A stretch of DNA of 64,000 nucleotides from Sinohyriopsis cumingii (Eukaryota; Mollusca; Bivalvia; Unionida; Unionidae). Each line of letters opens with the position of its first letter. Within the stretch, counting starts at the first letter, position 1. The notes below the pieces were generated by a model. The model made no database searches. It worked only from the letters and a program-made list of their open reading frames with translations, and was not told the DNA's origin. Shown here piece after piece: positions 47,339-59,638 of this stretch. Position numbers and translations under genes: made by a program. The stretch spans positions 40,329,006 through 40,393,005 of the forward strand of contig CM068839.1 in the NCBI GenBank assembly GCA_028554795.2, read 5' to 3'.

Positions 47339-48341
47339 GCATAAATGACAAAATAAGCACAAATGTGGAGTGAGAGAGGAGAACATTGCGCTGGATGAAA
47401 ACATTAAAACTGAACTTGTACCAAGTAACTTACAGTAACCTGGTTCATCGTAATGGTATGTTTACGCCTTCCTTGGGATCCGTCTACAGTGTTCATAATA
47501 TCAATGATACATAGTTGCAATAGCTAGTGACACTAGGGCTATATGTTAAACTTATCAGTTACAATGCACATATACTGTATTGTGTTTTAATCCTTCATTG
47601 TTGTTTCTTAAACCAATTATAATGTTCTAAAAATCGATTATTAACTATTAAATATACAAATGTCCAAATGGTCACCCCCAACCCCCCCCCTTTGGATTAT
47701 CGTAGCTAGATACGGGTGAAAATCCTTGAAAATACGAGCATTGGGGATTTTTGCTTGTGGAATATGACGATGTTTCTGGACCTATTATGAAAGATGGTAA
47801 TGTTAGTCAAGCCGTCCAATTGGGAGGGGAGAGAGAGAGAGTTTTATAGTTTTTAGAAATGTTAATTAAAGCAGAATAATGACTTAGATGAACTGTCAGT
47901 ATATTAAAATATTTTAATTACCTCTTGTTGGTTCATCATTTCACTTAGTTTCTATTCCATGCTAATTTCCATATGCCAGTACATGAATGCCCAACAGTAC
48001 AGGTTCAGTGTACAAGAGGGTAACAGTGTTTGTAGTGCACTACTTTCTTTATAAAAACTTTTCATGTTTAAATCATGAGTGTATCTTATACTGATTGAAT
48101 AAATGTGAATAAAAATAGAAACTGAAAAAGAAAACAATCAACTTATCAATTTGCATATGTGATTGTGAACAAGAAAAATCGCAGAACTATATTTTGTAGC
48201 GGACACACTCCCAGGGATGTGAGAAGTTCATTCACTCGGTCAATACACAATTAACAGGAGCATATTGTAACTCCATTCAAAGTGCAAATATGTGTATTTG
48301 TATGTGATATAAATAAAATATATGTATACTATGTACACTGT

Positions 48342-48446
48342 ATCAATGAAATACCACTCATAAATTTTTCATTAAAGGGAAACTCAGGCAAGCCTAGTTT
48401 CCTTTTAATGAAAAATTTATACATCTCGTGGCATATCATTGATACA

Positions 48447-48447
<1 letters not shown>
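48342..48447. repeat. inverted repeat (about 48-bp arms) beside (TA)n
   Basis: TGTATCAATGAAATACCA... AAATTTTTCATTAAAGGGAA is mirrored by its reverse complement with small indels, around a loop of about 16 bases, and abuts the (TA)n tract at 48450-48532. Confidence 0.8.
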
Positions 48448-48449
<2 letters not shown>

Positions 48450-48534
<85 letters not shown>

Positions 48535-48826
48535 CATTAAAAATGACATGGCATTTAGAGTGTTGGCATAAAGCAAATTGACATATCAATACTATTGGTA
48601 TATCAAATTGTGATCCACCCATGGCGCAAAATATGAATATATAAATGTTCTTTCAATGGCAGGATTATAGATTAATAATGAATTTCTACTCATTCATTAA
48701 TCATAAATGACATATGAAAATAACAATAAAAAGTATTAACAGTCCCTGTTTTCTAAATGAAATTAAAATCGTACACAATTTCATTGGAATCCTTTTTTTC
48801 CATTCCCCTCTCCCCTCTAGTAATTT
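48450..48826 (+). repeat. (TA)n-linked dispersed repeat, copy 2
   Basis: Second copy of the element at 46963-47338: (TA)n to 48532, then the shared 290 bp. Both end near a CTCTAG sequence. Confidence 0.85.
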
Positions 48827-49028
48827 TGTAGGTAGGCTATGACAGACATGTTGTCTAAGGAGACCATGACATATTGGCCCCTTATGAGGTCGATGAATGC
48901 TTGCAATGCTAGAAATACTGCTTTCATTTCTAATAATAATAATAAAATAATAATGACCTTATTTAAAGAGGGTAACACAATTAGCTAAGAACTAATCTAC
49001 CTTGAGGCCCTCATACAAAGGAATTTAT

Positions 49029-49259
49029 TTATTTTAGCTGCATCTCTGAAGCCACTGGATATATTGGGTCTGGAAGAAGGACATAGAGTGGGCATTTTTT
49101 TATTATTTCTAGGTTGTTGAAGTGGAGAGACATTTCAACCCAAGTCCAGGAACCACAGAGAATTATGCCCTCTGGCTCTATATGGGCTCCCCAGCCTGAA
49201 TCAGACGCATCTGTGAACAGATAGGAATGGGGATAGAGTGCATGCATGGAAACCCCCAT
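49029..49259 (-). pseudogene. DIRS-like RNase H domain
   Basis: SYLFTDASDSGWGAHIEPEG carries the first catalytic Asp of RNase H in the DASDSGWGA form used by DIRS elements, followed by GSWTWVEMSLHFNNLEII, in which the Glu of the active site is at the expected distance. It is truncated after CPLYVLL. Confidence 0.75.
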
Positions 49260-49499
49260 CAGGAATCTGTCTCATTTCATCCACCAAAGCAAATGGTGGT
49301 GAAAAACTGGTCCTAGAGGGATCAGGGTTGACAGAGAATCTCTGTGTGGTTTCCAACTTGCCAGAAGGAGAAACTGTAGAGGATGCATGTGAAGATGTCC
49401 GAAAGAACCAATTCAGCAGAGGTGTTAAAGCTTCCAAGTAGGGACAGATAAAGGCAAGCAAATAAAGAAGGTTTTTGTTCATAGCATCTTGAGAAGAGC

Positions 49500-50136
49500 C
49501 AGGATTCAATCTACCCGATCCAGGGGAACCTGGATAAAGTTTTGGTTCATTAGGAAGTTCATTCCCACTTAAACAAAGTCCTGTGATGGAACAAGTTCCG
49601 ACTTCTTGAGGTTGGGTATGAGACCCAACGGACTAATGGTGGACCAAGAGCAGGACAGATCCTGATAAAGGGACTAAACATGGACATGGTGAATCATCCA
49701 GTCATCAAAATACTGGAGAATTGATGTTCCCGGTATTCGAAGGTGGGCCACTACTACTCCATAACCTGGGTGAAGACTCTGGGTGTGGAAGAGATTCCAA
49801 AAGGCAGAACCCAAAATTGAAAAACTTCCTGGTCTAAGAAAAAACGAAGATATCTGCGGTATGGAGGAAAAATGGGACGTTTAAATAGGCATCCTGAAGG
49901 TCAATGGAGACTTCCCAAATGGATGGATGACCAGGAAGAGTCAGGAGTAAAAGACAGGACTGTTCTTTAAAACCCTCTTGACTGCCCCTTTCTGCAAAAG
50001 AGTGTGCACTTCTTCCCTTAATTCCACCAGATTGGACTGAAGAAAGAAAATGGGAGTTCCTTGATAGTGGGGATTGTTCCCAAAACTGGAGTCGATAACC
50101 CTCGTTTTCAATGGAGAGGACCCAACCATCGTCCAT
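49500..50136 (-). pseudogene. DIRS-like reverse transcriptase
   Basis: Segments in order: ENEGYRLQFWEQSPLS, LVELREEVHTLLQKGAVKRV (another frame), WEVSIDLQDAYLNVPFF (first catalytic Asp block) and, near 49,700, SILQYFDDWMIHH, the FDD form of the YxDD box with the trailing W that is typical of DIRS. VGMNFL and RVD segments follow. At least two frameshifts and a stop interrupt it. Confidence 0.78.
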
Positions 50137-50157
50137 GATGCTTGACCAAGCCTATGA

Positions 50158-52140
50158 TCAAAGGCCTAGGTGAGCACCTACTGGAATGTTTGGGAAGGGG
50201 ATGCATGGCAGGAGATGGGGTAATCTGCTAGGGCTGCACCTCCCCCCTCCCTGCCCTAGTAGGAAAGGAAGGTGGGTTAGAAAACTTTCTATTGTATCTG
50301 CAGCGACCTGGGCACTGTGGAACTGATGGGGGAGGAGGTGGTCTAGCAAGATTTTGTGGATTGGACTGGGAATGGGCCTGCTTGAAAAATTTGGCAGATG
50401 GTCCCTGAGGACAATTGGCCTTACCTCGTTTCCTTGTCGATTGCAATGGACCAGGAGTGAAGGTAAATGATCGAGTAAGTCTTGAGAAGCCATGGTAGGA
50501 ATGAGGCCCCCAAAGAGGGTCTCGGCTTCTAGAGGAGAAGTCCTTAGAAGATCTCTACTGTGGTTAAGCAAGACCTTCGATGAGTCCAATGCTGCATCAC
50601 GGCAGATGTGCAGATATTCCACTAATAATGCCAAGGCAACAGATAGTGCATACCAGGATGTTTTAGCCTCAGCCTCCAGCACATGTTGCAATGCGGCTGG
50701 ATTCAGGGAGGCCACTCTCAGCATACTAAAGGAAGTAGCTGAGAAAGGTCAGTATGCGAGGCTATAGCTACAAGTAACCGGGTTTTCTGTTCCATGGCAT
50801 CAATTGTCTTGATGGGAATGTGTGCCCAGGATCCTGAAAAATACCCACTTTGGCCACATCAGCATCCAAAGGAGGAGGTTTAATAGGCTACTTCGGGGAA
50901 TGTACTCAGTAGCTTCATGAAGAGATATGGGGTCTCAACGTAGAGGGAGGAACACATCATCCTCTACATTGTTGAGCAATATTTTGCCCTTGAGAAAACC
51001 TCACTGATACTTCTTCAATCATAGATGAATGTGGGAGAAGTAAGAGGTCTGGTTAAGGTGGTACCCTGGAGATCTTTTCTAAAAACTGTCAAGTATCTTT
51101 TTGGCCTGTGTGCTGATCGTTTGGGGCACTAGTCAGGGGGTAACAAATGGTAAACCTCATTTGCCACCATATAAAAGGACCTTCTTCTTCCTCATCCACC
51201 TGGAATGAGGGAGTGGGCCTGAAAGAAGGTGTCATTGCCACATCTTCTGTCACAAACTTGGAGTCAATGAGGATGGACAGAGCATCATCATCCTCATAGT
51301 CAAGGACACTTGGAGTTGAAGAGTGGCTGGACATCACTATGTCCCTTGATGGAGGGGGCATAGGAGTACTATGTGTTGCAGTCCATGGTTAATCAGGAGG
51401 TGCAGAAGGGAGAAGAAAACATCTATCTACCCTCAATGATTTCACACCTGTAGCCTTCCGAAAAGAAACCACTTGGTGAGGTGATGGTGGGACAAAAGCT
51501 GCAGCATCACTTCGATTGGTATGGCAAGGTCCAGTAGTCCACGGGAGCATAATGGACCAAGGTCCCTGAGGTGTTTGGGTTCATAGATATAAATGAGTTG
51601 GGGGGGGGACACTAAAACAGTCCCTATCTCTAGCCTCAATCCTGTGTATTGATTGTAAATCCTGCGCAGGATGGGATGGTGGAGGGGAGAGAGGGGGGTG
51701 CTTGGTCCTGGCCCTTACCCCATACTGTGAGCCTGATCAGTGATAGATGGAGATGATATCATCTTCACTCTGTGCATCATAGGCACGATGTGTTATCTCC
51801 CTAACAGAAGGGGCCAACATGCTGCCAGAGAGTCACAATATGTATTGCGCTGCTCAACTTCCCTGATGGGAGGGAGCAACCTGCTAACATGGTGCTAAAC
51901 CTCCCTAATGGAAGGGTACAACCCACGGCTACGGTGGTCTACCTTTTTACAGGAAGGTCGCAACCCGCTTTCACAGTGCTCGTCCACCCCAATAGGAGGG
52001 TGCAACTTGTGATTGCGATGCTGTTTGGGACGTGAGAACTTTCCATCATCTCCCTACCAGAGGAACTTGAAAGGCTTCTCGAACGTCGAGACCCTCTTTC
52101 TGGAGGGGCTTCAACAACCATTGAAGATGCAAGATCTGGA
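50158..52140 (-). pseudogene. DIRS-like gag region
   Basis: It starts with an RS-rich stretch (RGSRRSRSLSSSSGREM near 52.1 kb), then an acidic region (DYEDDDALSILIDSKF near 51.3 kb), then a helical part (ALQHVLEAEAKTSWYALSVA) and a basic, proline-rich tail (NPQNLARPPPPPSVPQC and CRYNRKF). This composition fits the nucleocapsid-like ORF1 of DIRS elements. Several frames are needed to read it. Confidence 0.55.
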
Positions 52141-52938
52141 AGAAAAACCTGAAAATTCAGATGAAGAAGCTGGAGAGTTCTTCCGTCTTTGATAGATATG
52201 CCTGGAATCTAGTAGATTCCAGGTGCTGGAAGACCACAAATTAATAAATGTGCAATGTTTTTTCTAAGTGCATCTAGAGCAGTTGATACAGCCTGTGTGT
52301 GTATCCCATGAGGCCTTCTTGTGGCCACACTGCCCCACAGACTGTTTTGCTGACATTCTTTTTATATAGTGGTGTGGCCCTTGTTGTTAGGAAACTTGAC
52401 TTACCACAAATAACCAAAAGATGCAAATTATCGTTAAGTATTTCCTTATTTATTGAAAGAAACAAGATATTCCAGTTCTGATTATGTTTAGGGAGGTAAC
52501 ATGCAAATACATGAATGTCAACACTAGTGCTGTACGAAGTTATAAGGGTAAAATGGGGGCATGAATGATATCTATGAGGTCATCCAAAGACTGATCATTG
52601 TGAAAATTGTTTTAATACCCTTAATGTCCCCTTCAGTACCTCTAATAATAAGAATGATATAAATCTCATGAATTTTTGCAATATCTGGTAGGGGTTACAG
52701 AAAAGTCATTTAAATAGTCAAGGTTTTATGGAAAGATGTATCAAGTAAAGTTATTGCTAACCTCTTCAACTTTTATATTTTTATTCATGCTTAGGGGTCA
52801 TGTTCTGATGACCTATGAATCAGCCAATGGAAATGCAGCTTTCAAAGATCTAAACTGAATTAAATTGTTCAATACACATTCATAATCTTCATCAACACTG
52901 CTCAGTCTCCAAACAAGATACAAAACTTCATCTGATTG

Positions 52939-53222
52939 GCTGATAAAATTATTGTTGTTGCTGTTATTGTTGAAGGGTTTAACGCCATTTTTCAGCACAT
53001 GATAGGCTATACATGGTGGCCAGTATTAATGGTGGAGGAAGAACCCGGGAAAACCCCGGAAAGAACCACAGACCCACGAGAAGCTACTGGCAAGCTTTCT
53101 CACATACCCACATTGGCCAAATCTGAGACTCAAACCCACGCAGACAGAGGTGAGATGGCAGTGATCTGTAATGGAGAGCGCTTTAGATCAATTGGCCACT
53201 CCATGCCCCGCTGATAAAATTA
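52939..53222 (-). mobile_element. SINE family B, full-length, minus orientation
   Basis: The body is 52952-53209. On the minus strand it begins GGGGCATGGAGTGGCCAATT, contains a B box (GGGTTTGAGTC) and ends with a GTTGTTGTT-complement CAA tail. The 13-bp target duplication GCTGATAAAATTA is exact at 52939-52951 and 53210-53222. Confidence 0.92.
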
Positions 53223-53364
53223 GCGATTATGGTAAGAACATATGTTGCCAGAACATGACCTCTAAGAGGTTTCTGTCAGATCTTCATGTATAACAATGTT
53301 GATTTAATTTTAATCAGATTGTACATTTATTTGGACTCTCAGAGACAATCTAACAGAAAATAAG

Positions 53365-53630
53365 GGTGAAAAATTCTTGCATATCAGTTGCTATGACAAC
53401 CGTCTTAGAAAGGGATAGGAAAGCATGAGATAGGCTTCTTGTTTATGTTAAAAACTGTACTGCTGCTAAAAGAAGAGAAGACCTAGAAACATAGAAAATG
53501 AAAAATTTCTTGCATATCAGTTGCTATGACAACCCTTATAGAAAGGGATAGGAAAGCATGAGGTATGCTTCTTGTTTATGTTAAAAATTGAACTATTGCT
53601 AAAAGAAGGGAAGATCTAGAAACACAAGAA
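53365..53630 (+). repeat. two-copy tandem repeat, about 137 bp, with X-box-like palindrome
   Basis: 'ttgcatatcagttgctatgacaaccnttatagaaagggataggaaagcatga' and the following 'cttcttgtttatgttaaaaa' occur twice. Each copy holds GTTGCTATGACAAC, close to the palindromic X-box bound by RFX factors. No gene promoter is evident nearby. Confidence 0.8.
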
Positions 53631-54749
53631 ATGGAATCAATTTGGCTACTCCCATCATCCTAGACTTTGGAACGAATACCTTCAACTTTCAAATAGATAG
53701 AAATTCAAGTGAAGTAAATGAATTTGACATTCCAGATGACATAAACAGAGACCATTTTAATCATCAAACAAAAATAAATTGGATGGTGTTATGTACATTT
53801 GATTTAATTTCTATTTGATTTAATTAAATTGTTTGTTTGTTAGTTTTAATAATTTTTTTTGTTCCATTATATGCTATTGTAATGTAACTTTATTTACTGG
53901 AATAGAATTCAGATCAGACTGATTTTTTTTATTTTTCGAACAACTAATAATAGAAACTTTGTGCCTAATGCTGACCTAGTTCCTGACCTTGATTCAGAAC
54001 CAGTAAGAGTTGTTGTAAACAACTTTTTAAAAAAATTCTTTCTCACAGTAAGATTCAAGTGAAAATGAGGCCATACTTGGAGTACATGACAAATAATATG
54101 TAGCAATTGTTACAAACTCTGGTTATTCCAGAAGACTGACTCACATACAGGCAACGGTTTTGCGTTGTAGTTAGATTTATTACTGATGTTTTGAGAAATA
54201 ATAATTATTCTTGCCTTATCACTTGAGAAGTTAAAGCGTTTTAATTTGTGACCAGTTCTGGATTAATTATTTTGTTTTCTTCAATTTATTTGGATTTCAA
54301 GTTTGTTTTCCCTGGAAATACTAGTGCTCTAAATTAATTCTTGGACAAAGACATTTATCAAAATTTATACAGAATTTAAAAAAAAAAATGGAATATTATT
54401 TTGTACTCAACAAAGAACTGCTGACACATCAGTACAACACTGACCACAACATAGGTCATCGCCTTCCATACTGGATTTCATCGGGTGTCGAACTCAGTAT
54501 TACTAGGCCTTTTTATTACTAGGACTTCTATTTCTTAATTCTTGGATTAATTTTGGATTTGATTCATAAAACTATAAGTTCTTTTTCTCATTTTTACCAT
54601 GTTTTTCAATGGAAATAAATTATTTGTTAAATTTTACAAAGCTTGTTGTCTTCACTTTTTCTTGTTACTTTTCTAAAAGCCTAAACACGTAATAATGGAT
54701 TTAATTGTTTCTTCTGTTATAGAGCAACTGGTAAATGAACCAATGTTAA
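53631..54749. other. intron, no recognised feature
   Basis: AT-rich DNA without gene-like structure. Confidence 0.35.
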
Positions 54750-54901
54750 CAATGGTTCTCAAGCCCTGGGTCACAATCCAAATATGGTTGTGGGGATTAT
54801 TTCTTTAGAGTGGCAAAACTTATCAAAATGTGGGATGAGGTTGTGAGGCTCAGAACAAATAATTTTTTTCTGGTCATGGCCAAGAAAAATGGGAACCACT
54901 G
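54750..54901. mobile_element. 152-bp hAT-like MITE
   Basis: The left end CAATGGTTCTCAAGCCC and right end TGGGAACCACTG are inverted versions of the classic hAT terminus CAGTGGTTCTCAA. The outer eight bases (AATGTTAA, CACTAGAA) do not match well, so the target duplication is decayed. Confidence 0.6.
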
Positions 54902-55439
54902 CACTAGAATAACATCTAACTACAAAACACTTCTAGACCAAAAAGAAAATGTCCTGGAAGTAATGGTTTTCTAAGATTGCTTTAAGTCAATACCTTGCAA
55001 TTTTTCTAACACGTAAAGTCAATAGCAAATTAGAGTGAAACAATAAACATAAATCTATTATGTATGGGTCTTTTAAAAACTTTAAATTTCACGGAATACA
55101 GTCCAAGTCTTTGAATACATTGAGATGTTTTAGGCACATGGCTGAATCTTTTCATGGAAATGGTAAACAAGCATGCGCCTTTCAAAATGTGCTTGATAAA
55201 GAAAGACAACAAACCTGAATCACACCAGAATTTTTTCTATGAAATAAAGCAAACAGAACTTACATGGTCTAAAGGGAAACCAAGTCGATTATAAAATTCA
55301 GTGTTAACGTGAGGTCATGTAGCAGTAGGTGACAGGATTAATAAAAACCACAGATTTTTTAGAAGTTGTGGTCCATTAGAAACAGACTTCATAAGTTTTT
55401 CAGAACAGTTATTAATAAAGACAGTCTACAAAGAATTTT

Positions 55440-56070
55440 CTGACTCCTATGGAACTGATAAGAATTCAGGCAGGTAAAGAAGTAATCCTGATTGGCTAAG
55501 CGAAACAATTGGGTGTGTTCCCAGACAGAATTAGGAGGTTTTAGAATATTTCCCTCATAGAATTAGGCAGTCCAAATTTTTCTGCCAAAGAAGAAGTCTT
55601 GACTCCAGGGGGAGCAGAAAGTGTTCTCCAGTTATAAATCATTAAAGGAACATGGGACTTGGAAGAGACTGACAGAAGGAATTCTCTGATGTTAAGTAAG
55701 CTAGAGCTCGGATAAAGCAAAAGGTTAGTCTCAATTGCATGCAATACATAACCTTGATGTAGGTTTGTAACTATTGTTGAATTTAGTCATTTTAAATTTT
55801 TACTTAATCTGTCACTCGATTATATGATAAAATTTGACCTATCAGTAACAGAACAGCTAAATGAACTTTATATAATTTTGTAACTCTATTTCTGAAAGAA
55901 CATGAATCATTCACATGAAATTTTGTTTATGTAATTGATAAAATTGCTGTATATAAGGGGGCTCGTGTTATTCTATTTTATATCTCTGCTCAGTTCTCTG
56001 CTATTCTCTACCTCTATTTGATATTTATTTTATTAATTACTTGATCCAGGCAATAACACTGTGGTTGATA
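55440..56070 (+). repeat. LTR-like dispersed repeat, copy B
   Basis: It matches copy A (27930-29400) in two colinear blocks near 55480-55550 and 55955-56070, including GGGGCTCGTGTT and CAATAACA. A TATATAA box lies 5' of GGGGGCTCGTG near 55950, as expected of an LTR promoter. It lacks the 15-bp minisatellite of copy A. No gag-pol frame is adjacent. Confidence 0.45.
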
Positions 56071-56299
56071 ATCTCCTAGATAACAATAAAATAAATACCA
56101 TAAGGAGTAAGGAAGATATCACATCTATCCAAGATCATGCCCACCATACCATGATAGAAAAGTAAAATAAAACCCTATGCATTACTAAGAGTGAAAATAC
56201 ATGCATTGTTAATACATTCTTGATATGTAAGCCCCTGGCATTAACTTTTCCAGGATGCTGACCCAATTTTTTTAATCAGAAAGAAAATGGGGAAATAAA

Positions 56300-56625
56300 T
56301 GAAACTTGTAACAAGCCATAATGTGGAATGAATTGCCCAATGAACTTAGACACAAAGACACAGTGATCACATTCATGAGGGCTCTCAAAACTCACTTATT
56401 TCGACTGCAAGAACAAACTTAAAGACCTAATAATATTTCCTACCTGAAATATTCTCAGTGTGTTTTTTTATTTTTTAATGTTTTTCTAATTTCATGGTGT
56501 TTGTTTTTGTAATAATATTATTATATGTTTTTTATCTTATAGTGTTGTCTAATGTAAAGCGCTTAGAGTTTCTAAAGATTAGGCGCTATACAGAGTCCTC
56601 ATTATTATTATTATTATTATAATCA
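56300..56625 (+). mobile_element. LINE 3' end (L2/CR1-like), 5'-truncated
   Basis: The frame MWNELPNELRHKDTVITFMR, ALKTHLFRLQEQT and stop is the C-terminal end of the reverse transcriptase ORF of L2/CR1-like elements (compare WNSIPVEIRN of the copy at 140-1790). After a T-rich 3' UTR comes the conserved tail AAGCGCTTAGAGT, GATTAGGCGCTATAC and (ATT)n, where reverse transcription starts. Confidence 0.8.
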
Positions 56626-56629
56626 CCCA

Positions 56630-58057
56630 CAGAATTTGTTACAATAAAGAACACACACACACACAATGCAGTGTCAAAATAATTGGAGAAATGGCATAGG
56701 CCCAGATCTGCCATCATATGCAGTTGGATGGGCATGATACATGAATAAAAATGATTATACAGTATATATATAACACAAGTTCAACTCCAAACAATGATTA
56801 TCCTGATCTAATGTTGCATAATGAGCTGGGACATCACTTATAAGTCGAGTTAAACTTCAAAACAGCAAAGATCTTGCTCTGCCATAGCATAATGCACCTG
56901 CAGATCAGTCCGTGTTGTTTATTCTAATGATTACCCCAAACAAATTGCAAAGACCAAGATCTGCTGGCTCATTATGCAACAAAAGATCTGGATCTGTGCA
57001 GCTTGCAGCATATATGGTACTCTAAAGCAATGACAAGTACTCATTTCCACACAAAACTGCTCATAAACAAGTTACTAAAACTTCTGTCCAGCAATTAAAA
57101 CCAGTATCATTTCCATTAGTATGAATAATACTGCTAAAAGCAAGTCTAAGTCTTTCAATCTGTCAAATGTAATTAAGGCAATAATTTTGTGATATATAAT
57201 TAAACAGAGTGACACAAACAGGCAAGAATACAAATGTACTGTACATTTTGTGCTCTTTGGTTTTATCAACATAAAGAAAATGTTAATTTCTGAACAACAA
57301 CAATGCTATCAATAAGCAGGGTCCAAAAGGTTATAAACTCAAATTTAAAGAACAAAAGACATTTGTGTTCTTCTCAAACAAACAAACAAAAAACAGCTGG
57401 TAGACTTGGCACTGTCAAATATTATCACCACACATATACACTTATATATATATGAACAGTCACATATCACAACCACACAGATATTTAAAAAATAAAAAAC
57501 ATTTCTAGTGGACATAATACAATCATATTGTGAAGCAGATGCAGTCTTTGTTGCTCCCAATAATTCAGAAGTGGTTTTGAAAACCATGCAAGTGTCATTT
57601 ACGGTAATCTTTTAATTCATTATGGACCATTTCTTTTCTTGGCTGGGTGGGTGGATTGTTTTGCCAAAATAATTCTTGCTGTTAAATAATTTGGAAAAAA
57701 TATTCTTTCTCTGATTTATAGCCCAAAAGACCCTATTATATCTACTTGTAAATTTTTTTTTATTGTCAGGTAATAAAACAAAAATATCCTGGCTAGAAAG
57801 AACGTCCCTGGTCCCATCCCACAGCCATTAAACATTTGCTCCTTTAGGGACTGGATGTTTGGTCAAGCTTTAGGGAAGACCTTGTTAAATTATTCTCAGC
57901 ATAGATCTTTCTGCATCCACATCATTATGAGGGAGTGTCATACTGGCAGGCCTAAAAAATGATTTGTAAGTTCAGCTGCAAATGGCAGATAGTGTTCTGC
58001 AATGAAACTGTCTTTGAAAAAAAAAAAATTGCTGCAGACCTCGAACTTGAAATTAAT
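56630..58057. other. intron, no gene recognised
   Basis: Contains a short (CA)n near 56650. 'agatctg'-containing phrases near 56700-57010 resemble the inverted repeat at 8738-8800. Otherwise nothing is recognised. Confidence 0.35.
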
Positions 58058-58150
58058 CTTTAGTGCCTAGCAAGGCAGCTGCTAGTACCATTTTTATAAG
58101 TCTTTGGTATGACTCAGCTGGGATTCAAACCCGTGACCTCCATGGATTCA
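58058..58150 (-). mobile_element. SINE family A copy 5, short fragment
   Basis: GCCTAGCAAGGCAGCTGCTA, the TACCATTTTTATAAGTCTTT segment and the B-box part GATTCAAACCCGTGACCTCC match the 5' half of family A on the minus strand. Confidence 0.8.
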
Positions 58151-58514
58151 GTCTTTGTCTTCATATATAATACAACTGATAACTGTTTTCCAGATTCTGT
58201 TGTTATTGTTCAAGGACATTAGATACTTGGGAGTGCAATAAATACTCCTATTCCCATAAGGTAGGCTGTAGTATCTCCTATGATCAATATTGATAATTAT
58301 CAGCAATGAAACAGTATTATCAATATGCATGACTGACTGGAAATTAAAAGCAGTGAAAATATTGCTTCAGTGATTGTTTTGTTTCTGTTTCAATAAATCC
58401 CAAATAAATTATTTTGATAGAAGTGTAATTTATGGATTTAAACCTTATGAAACCACCACAACATATTCTGTAATATTTCAGAGACATAAATCTTCCTTGG
58501 GACAATTGCATTGG

Positions 58515-58801
58515 ATATATGAGTGACAACTGCAATGTAATAATTGGATAACAAAAATAATTATGACAACTGCAATATAATGCTTGGATAACAAAAATAG
58601 TTATGACAACTGCAATGTAATGATTGGATAACAAAAATAGTTATGACAACTGCAATGTAATGATTGGATAACAAAAATAGTTATAACAACTGCAATGTAA
58701 TGATTGGATAACAAAAATAGTTATGACAACTGCAATATAATGATTGGATAACAAAAATAGTTATGACAACTGCAATGTAATGATTGGATAACAAAAATAG
58801 T
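58515..58801 (+). repeat. minisatellite, unit 40 bp, about seven copies
   Basis: The unit TTATGACAACTGCAATGTAA, TGATTGGATAACAAAAATAG is nearly identical between copies. Confidence 0.97.
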
Positions 58802-59089
58802 GGTTTATCAGGAGTCTTACCATTTATTAATGTAAAAACTGGAAACAAGTTCTTCTAACAATAAAAATGCAAGGAAATGTAATCTTTCTTGATAGCTTAG
58901 CTCAGCGTAAAATACAAAGTTTACAGGAAATAAACAGAGATATAATACTTTATTTCCATGGCAAGTAAATTTCAAATATCTAATGTTTGTCATTTTGTAT
59001 TATAAGCTGTCTGAGAGGCTCATGACATTAACCCAGAATGACAGAACTGCACAGTGGAAGATGAAATTCTGGACTACATTCTGACCCAG

Positions 59090-59440
59090 ACCTGACAGTA
59101 CCAATCTAGAGCAGGTCTGGCAACTCCTCCCACAGGCAGGAACTTCTTGGTACACTCAACAGAGTTTTATTGATATTGCCACATTCAAATGCTGACACTG
59201 AAAGGGCATTTTCCATTCTCAGGAAAATTAAGGCTGACTCAAGAGGAAACCTAGATTGAGTGACAGTATATGACCTTTAAAGTGTTAAGATCAACAATTA
59301 TGAGAACTGCCACCAGTATAAATTCTTTTTTAAAGAATGCAAAATTTATTCAATAGTAGCGAGTTTTACCAAAGTGCAATCTAAAAATTGGGTTGATGAA
59401 AATCCTTCCTCTTTGAGGTTAAAATTCCTGACCTAATTTT
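59090..59440 (+). pseudogene. hAT-type transposase C-terminal fragment 2
   Basis: LPHSNADTERAFSILRKIKA then DSRGNLD and a stop reproduce the hATC signature more faithfully than the fragment at 23185-23480. Upstream and downstream DNA is also shared with that copy. Only the C-terminal part remains. Confidence 0.68.
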
Positions 59441-59638
59441 GAAAAAAATCTCCAGATCTGTTCCAGTCTGATATCATATCTACAGTGCGACCCTGCTATA
59501 CTACTCTCCATTATAATATGAATTTGGATATAACATGATCACAGCATGGCTCATGAAATTTCCTATATATGTATTTTTCTCACACACAAATTTTTTCTTT
59601 ATTAAAAGTATGAAAACTAACATGTAAAAAGTTTATTA

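Larger units (their letters stand above)
48970..52160 (-). mobile_element. DIRS-like retrotransposon remnant (gag, RT, RNase H)
   Basis: Minus-strand order is gag-like (52.1-50.2 kb), reverse transcriptase (50.14-49.5 kb), RNase H (49.26-49.03 kb). This, with the RT and RNase H wording, is typical of DIRS-type elements, which should next encode a tyrosine recombinase. The homology ends near 49.0 kb, so the recombinase and the 3' terminal repeats are lost. Multiple frameshifts are present. The region is distinctly more GC-rich than its surroundings. Confidence 0.75.

Noticed and set aside
46812-48622. Frames of about 100 codons with YIYIYI runs
   Set aside because: Translations of (TA)n microsatellites and their repeated flanks, with no independent evidence of coding.
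55541-55744. 67-codon minus frame
   Set aside because: Lies within LTR-like copy B and is not preserved in copy A.
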